Positions 4,950 through 6,909 of a stretch of 6,909 nt of DNA are shown here, in pieces (positions within the stretch are counted from its first letter, which is position 1; each line of letters begins with the position of its first letter). Source of the DNA: an uncultured Eubacterium sp. GTDB taxonomy: Bacteria; Bacillota; Clostridia; Lachnospirales; CAG-274. The notes under the pieces are model-generated. The model was given only the letters and a program-made list of their open reading frames with translations. It ran no database searches and had not been told where the DNA came from. The DNA is taken from assembly GCA_900543365.1 (NCBI GenBank), contig UQRG01000082.1, positions 1-6,909 on the forward strand, in the 5' to 3' direction. Both the position numbers and the translations under genes were made by a program.

Positions 4950-5678
4950 CTAATTGTAGTAAATATCATAAACTTCATCTGTATAAGTGCCATTAGTTTT
5001 GTATATAACAAGGTTTGGCAGAACATTTAAACCGGCTTTTCCACCTTTTGTAAACTCTAAGAGTACAAGTTCTGAGCCTTTATTATAATGAGGTGAAATA
5101 AGTCGCATTGTTTTAGGCTCAATATGATATTTTCTTGCAGAGCAAAAAATATCTGCAAGTCTTTCACTTCTGTGAACCATATATAGTCTGCCACCATACT
5201 TAAGCATTTTGTTAGATGTAGAAAAAACATCATCAATATTACAAAGTAATTCGTGTCTGGCAATAGCCTTAGGAGAGTTTTCGTTTATATAGCCAACATT
5301 GTTAGCCATATAAGGTGGGTTGCAAGTAATAACATTAAATGATGATGCCTTAAAATATTTAGTACAGTCCTTTATGTCACCAGTTATAACATTAATTTTA
5401 TCACTTAAATTGTTAAGTTCTACAGAACGCCTTGCCATATCTGCACTTTGTTCTTGAATTTCAATAGCTGAAAAGTGACTGCCATTGGTTTTAGCCTCAA
5501 GTAGTATAGGTATAATGCCTGTACCTGTGCATAAATCAAGGACAATTTCACCTTTTTTAACCTTAGCAAATCCGCTTAATAAAACAGCATCAATACCAAA
5601 GCAAAAACCATTGCTATTTTGTATTATTTTGTATCCATTACGATGAAGTTCGTCTAATCTTTCGTTTTCTAAAAGCAT
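4950..5678 (-). CDS. trmN6: tRNA1(Val) (adenine37-N6)-methyltransferase-like protein (YabB family)
   Basis: The 242-residue class I SAM-dependent methyltransferase has the SAM-binding loop DLCTGTG (48-54), the acidic residue E73 ending the next strand (AIEIQ), and the N6-adenine motif NPPY (120-123). The N-terminal RNGYKIIQNSNGFCFGIDA (13-31) is typical of the YfiC/YabB group. E. coli TrmN6 makes m6A37 in tRNA1-Val; Firmicutes YabB is the assumed equivalent, but its substrate is less well established. The ATG overlaps the ricT stop by one base (TAATG, 5676-5680), and the nearest AAGGA lies about 12 bases upstream, so coupled translation is likely. The TAG stop is nine bases before rsmI. The protein class is certain; the exact RNA target is inferred. 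Confidence 0.92.
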   Translation of the reverse strand: MLLENERLDELHRNGYKIIQNSNGFCFGIDAVLLSGFAKVKKGEIVLDLCTGTGIIPILLEAKTNGSHFSAIEIQEQSADMARRSVELNNLSDKINVITGDIKDCTKYFKASSFNVITCNPPYMANNVGYINENSPKAIARHELLCNIDDVFSTSNKMLKYGGRLYMVHRSERLADIFCSARKYHIEPKTMRLISPHYNKGSELVLLEFTKGGKAGLNVLPNLVIYKTNGTYTDEVYDIYYN

Positions 5679-6547
5679 TAATCAAGTAAATCCTTTAAAT
5701 CTTCTTTTTGAGCATTATCTTCTTTGTGATGACGCTTTTTCAATATTCTAATTTCGTCAGGAGTGAAAAAGCTAACACCAACATCATTTTTTGGTGGTTT
5801 TCTAATAGCTGTCTTAATAATTTGCTTTAAAACATTTACACTTAAAACTTCACCACGCCCCTCAGGAGTTTCAATAATATCTCCCTCTTTAGGAAGTTTC
5901 TTTAAAAGGTCCTCATAAACATTTTGTTCATATTTAAGGCAACACATAAGTCTGCCACAAGCACCTGATATTTTAGTAGGATTTAAAGAAAGTCCTTGAT
6001 CTTTTGCCATTTTAATACTGACTGGGTGAAAATCTCCTAAAAAAGTAGCACAGCAAAGAGGTCTACCACAAATACCAATACCATTTACATACTTTGCCTC
6101 ATCTCTTACACCAATTTGTCTTAATTCAATTCTAGTGCGAAAAATAGAAGCCAGGTCTTTTACAAGTTCACGAAAGTCAATTCTTCCGTCAGCTGTAAAG
6201 TAAAATATAAGTTTGTTATTATCAAAAGTAAGCTCTGTAGCAATTAAACGCATTTCTAGTTGATGTTTTTTTATTTTTTCAATACAAACACTAAATGCTT
6301 CTTTTTCCTTTTCTTTATTTTTTCTATTTATTTCCATATCCTCATTTGTAGCTAGTCTTATAACCGGCTTAACAGGAGGGATAACATCTTCATCGTTTAC
6401 ATCTCTGTTTGGTATAACTACTGTACCAAATTCTATACCTCTTGCAGTTTCAACAATTACATTCTGTCCATAGGTATATTCAGTTGTTTCAGGGTCGAAA
6501 TAATAAATTTTGCCTGCTTTTTTAAATCTAACTCCAACTACTATCAT
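5678..6547 (-). CDS. ricT: RicT (YaaT), PSP1-domain regulator of RNA processing
   Basis: The 289-residue protein belongs to the PSP1/YaaT family. In B. subtilis RicT forms the Y-complex with RicA (YmcA) and RicF (YlbF). This complex binds [4Fe-4S] clusters, works with RNase Y in mRNA maturation, and affects sporulation, competence and biofilm formation. Six cysteines sit in the two conserved motifs GICGRPLCC (C160, C165, C166) and GACGRLMCC (C197, C202, C203), so the cluster-binding part is intact. The N-terminal GVRFKKAGKIYYFDP and the C-terminal basic, acidic-ended tail are as expected. AAGGAG lies at the end of holB, about eight bases before the ATG, and only one base separates the holB stop from this start. 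The partners RicA and RicF are not in the window. Confidence 0.96.
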   Translation of the reverse strand: MIVVGVRFKKAGKIYYFDPETTEYTYGQNVIVETARGIEFGTVVIPNRDVNDEDVIPPVKPVIRLATNEDMEINRKNKEKEKEAFSVCIEKIKKHQLEMRLIATELTFDNNKLIFYFTADGRIDFRELVKDLASIFRTRIELRQIGVRDEAKYVNGIGICGRPLCCATFLGDFHPVSIKMAKDQGLSLNPTKISGACGRLMCCLKYEQNVYEDLLKKLPKEGDIIETPEGRGEVLSVNVLKQIIKTAIRKPPKNDVGVSFFTPDEIRILKKRHHKEDNAQKEDLKDLLD

Positions 6548-6548
6548 T

Positions 6549-6909
6549 CTATTTCTCCTTTATTTTAAAAAACAGAGTTTCTAACAAAAGTTGTGTATTG
6601 CCGTTATGACTAAGTTTAAATCTAGTGTCATTAATAGCATCACAACGGTTAATAAGCTGACTAATAGTTGCTTTTCTTGCTATAAATTCTGTTTGTGGGA
6701 TTTTGTCTTTTTGAATAATATTTTTTTGAGAGCCTGTTTGTTTCAAAACAAGGGCATCTCTATACATAAGGTACATTATTTCAAGTATTTTGTCAATAAA
6801 TCCCTTTTGTTCTTTTAATATATCTACGAGAGAATAAAGTTCAATCATATCTGCATCTTCCAATTTAACAGCAGTATCTATTGCCATATCTCTTGTATCT
6901 CTAAATTCG
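6549..6909 (-). CDS. holB: DNA polymerase III delta' subunit HolB, C-terminal part (partial)
   Basis: The gene enters from the right edge; about 119 C-terminal codons are present and the frame stays open to the window end, so the internal ATG at 6887 is not the start. HolB is the delta' subunit of the clamp loader that places the sliding clamp on DNA; the ATPase-like domains would be off the edge. What remains is the helical clamp-loader collar domain: a segment with MYRDALVLKQTG, where the family has a conserved RD, then helices ending in NGNTQLLLETLFFKIKEK, where the family has a conserved N-x-N-x-Q-L-x-L-E. The assignment relies on this weakly conserved domain but is strongly backed by position: holB directly precedes ricT in most Firmicutes. 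Confidence 0.88.
   Translation of the reverse strand, partial: EFRDTRDMAIDTAVKLEDADMIELYSLVDILKEQKGFIDKILEIMYLMYRDALVLKQTGSQKNIIQKDKIPQTEFIARKATISQLINRCDAINDTRFKLSHNGNTQLLLETLFFKIKEK

Noticed and set aside
4661..5263. Alternative minus-strand frames inside rsmI and trmN6
   Set aside because: They overlap the conserved motifs of both enzymes in another frame and have no independent ribosome site.
6591..6818. Plus-strand open frame over the holB end
   Set aside because: It is antisense to a conserved gene, has no convincing ribosome site and shows no domain.
1..6909. CRISPR array, insertion sequence or prophage
   Set aside because: No regularly spaced repeats, transposase or phage genes were seen. 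The only tandem repeat is the 18-base unit at 3256-3308, which has no spacers.

Overview
The window looks like a low-GC Gram-positive chromosome, most likely from the Clostridia (Lachnospiraceae-like). The evidence is the very AT-rich DNA, strong AGGAG-type ribosome sites, consensus sigma-A promoters, tRNA genes without an encoded CCA, and a holB-ricT-trmN6-rsmI gene order that in Firmicutes usually lies near the replication origin. This is inference; no species is claimed.

Left part (1-790). The window opens with the last 40 codons of a Sir2-type NAD-dependent deacylase. Directly after it comes a textbook promoter driving tRNA-Val(UAC) and tRNA-Met(CAU), closed by a strong terminator. A 366-base gene-free stretch follows. 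It holds a row of hairpins ending in a T-run (a possible small RNA or an orphan terminator) and is bracketed by a 13-base direct repeat.

Centre (790-3750). A large secreted protein combines a copper-amine-oxidase-N-like domain, a DUF4163/DUF3298 (RsiV/PdaC-like) module and a C-terminal chagasin-type (I42) cysteine-protease-inhibitor domain. It faces a decayed MATE transporter tail across a bidirectional terminator. Next is a plus-strand pair of small membrane proteins: a DUF2752 protein whose real start is probably an AUU (or a damaged AUG), and an unrecognised two-helix protein. An 18-base tandem repeat between them repeats the DUF2752 stop codon.

Right part (3700-6909, minus strand). A tightly packed operon enters from the right edge: holB (partial), ricT, trmN6, rsmI and a DUF454/YbaN membrane protein. 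Gaps are 1 to 32 bases, two junctions have stop and ribosome site (or stop and start) overlapping, and one terminator lies at the end. The first four are conserved Firmicutes housekeeping genes for DNA polymerase clamp loading, Fe-S-dependent RNA regulation, tRNA methylation and 16S rRNA methylation. The DUF454 protein appears to be a passenger.

Most of the window is ordinary. The points most worth a second look are the three-module inhibitor protein, the DUF2752 start and its repeated stop, and the hairpin cluster after the tRNAs.
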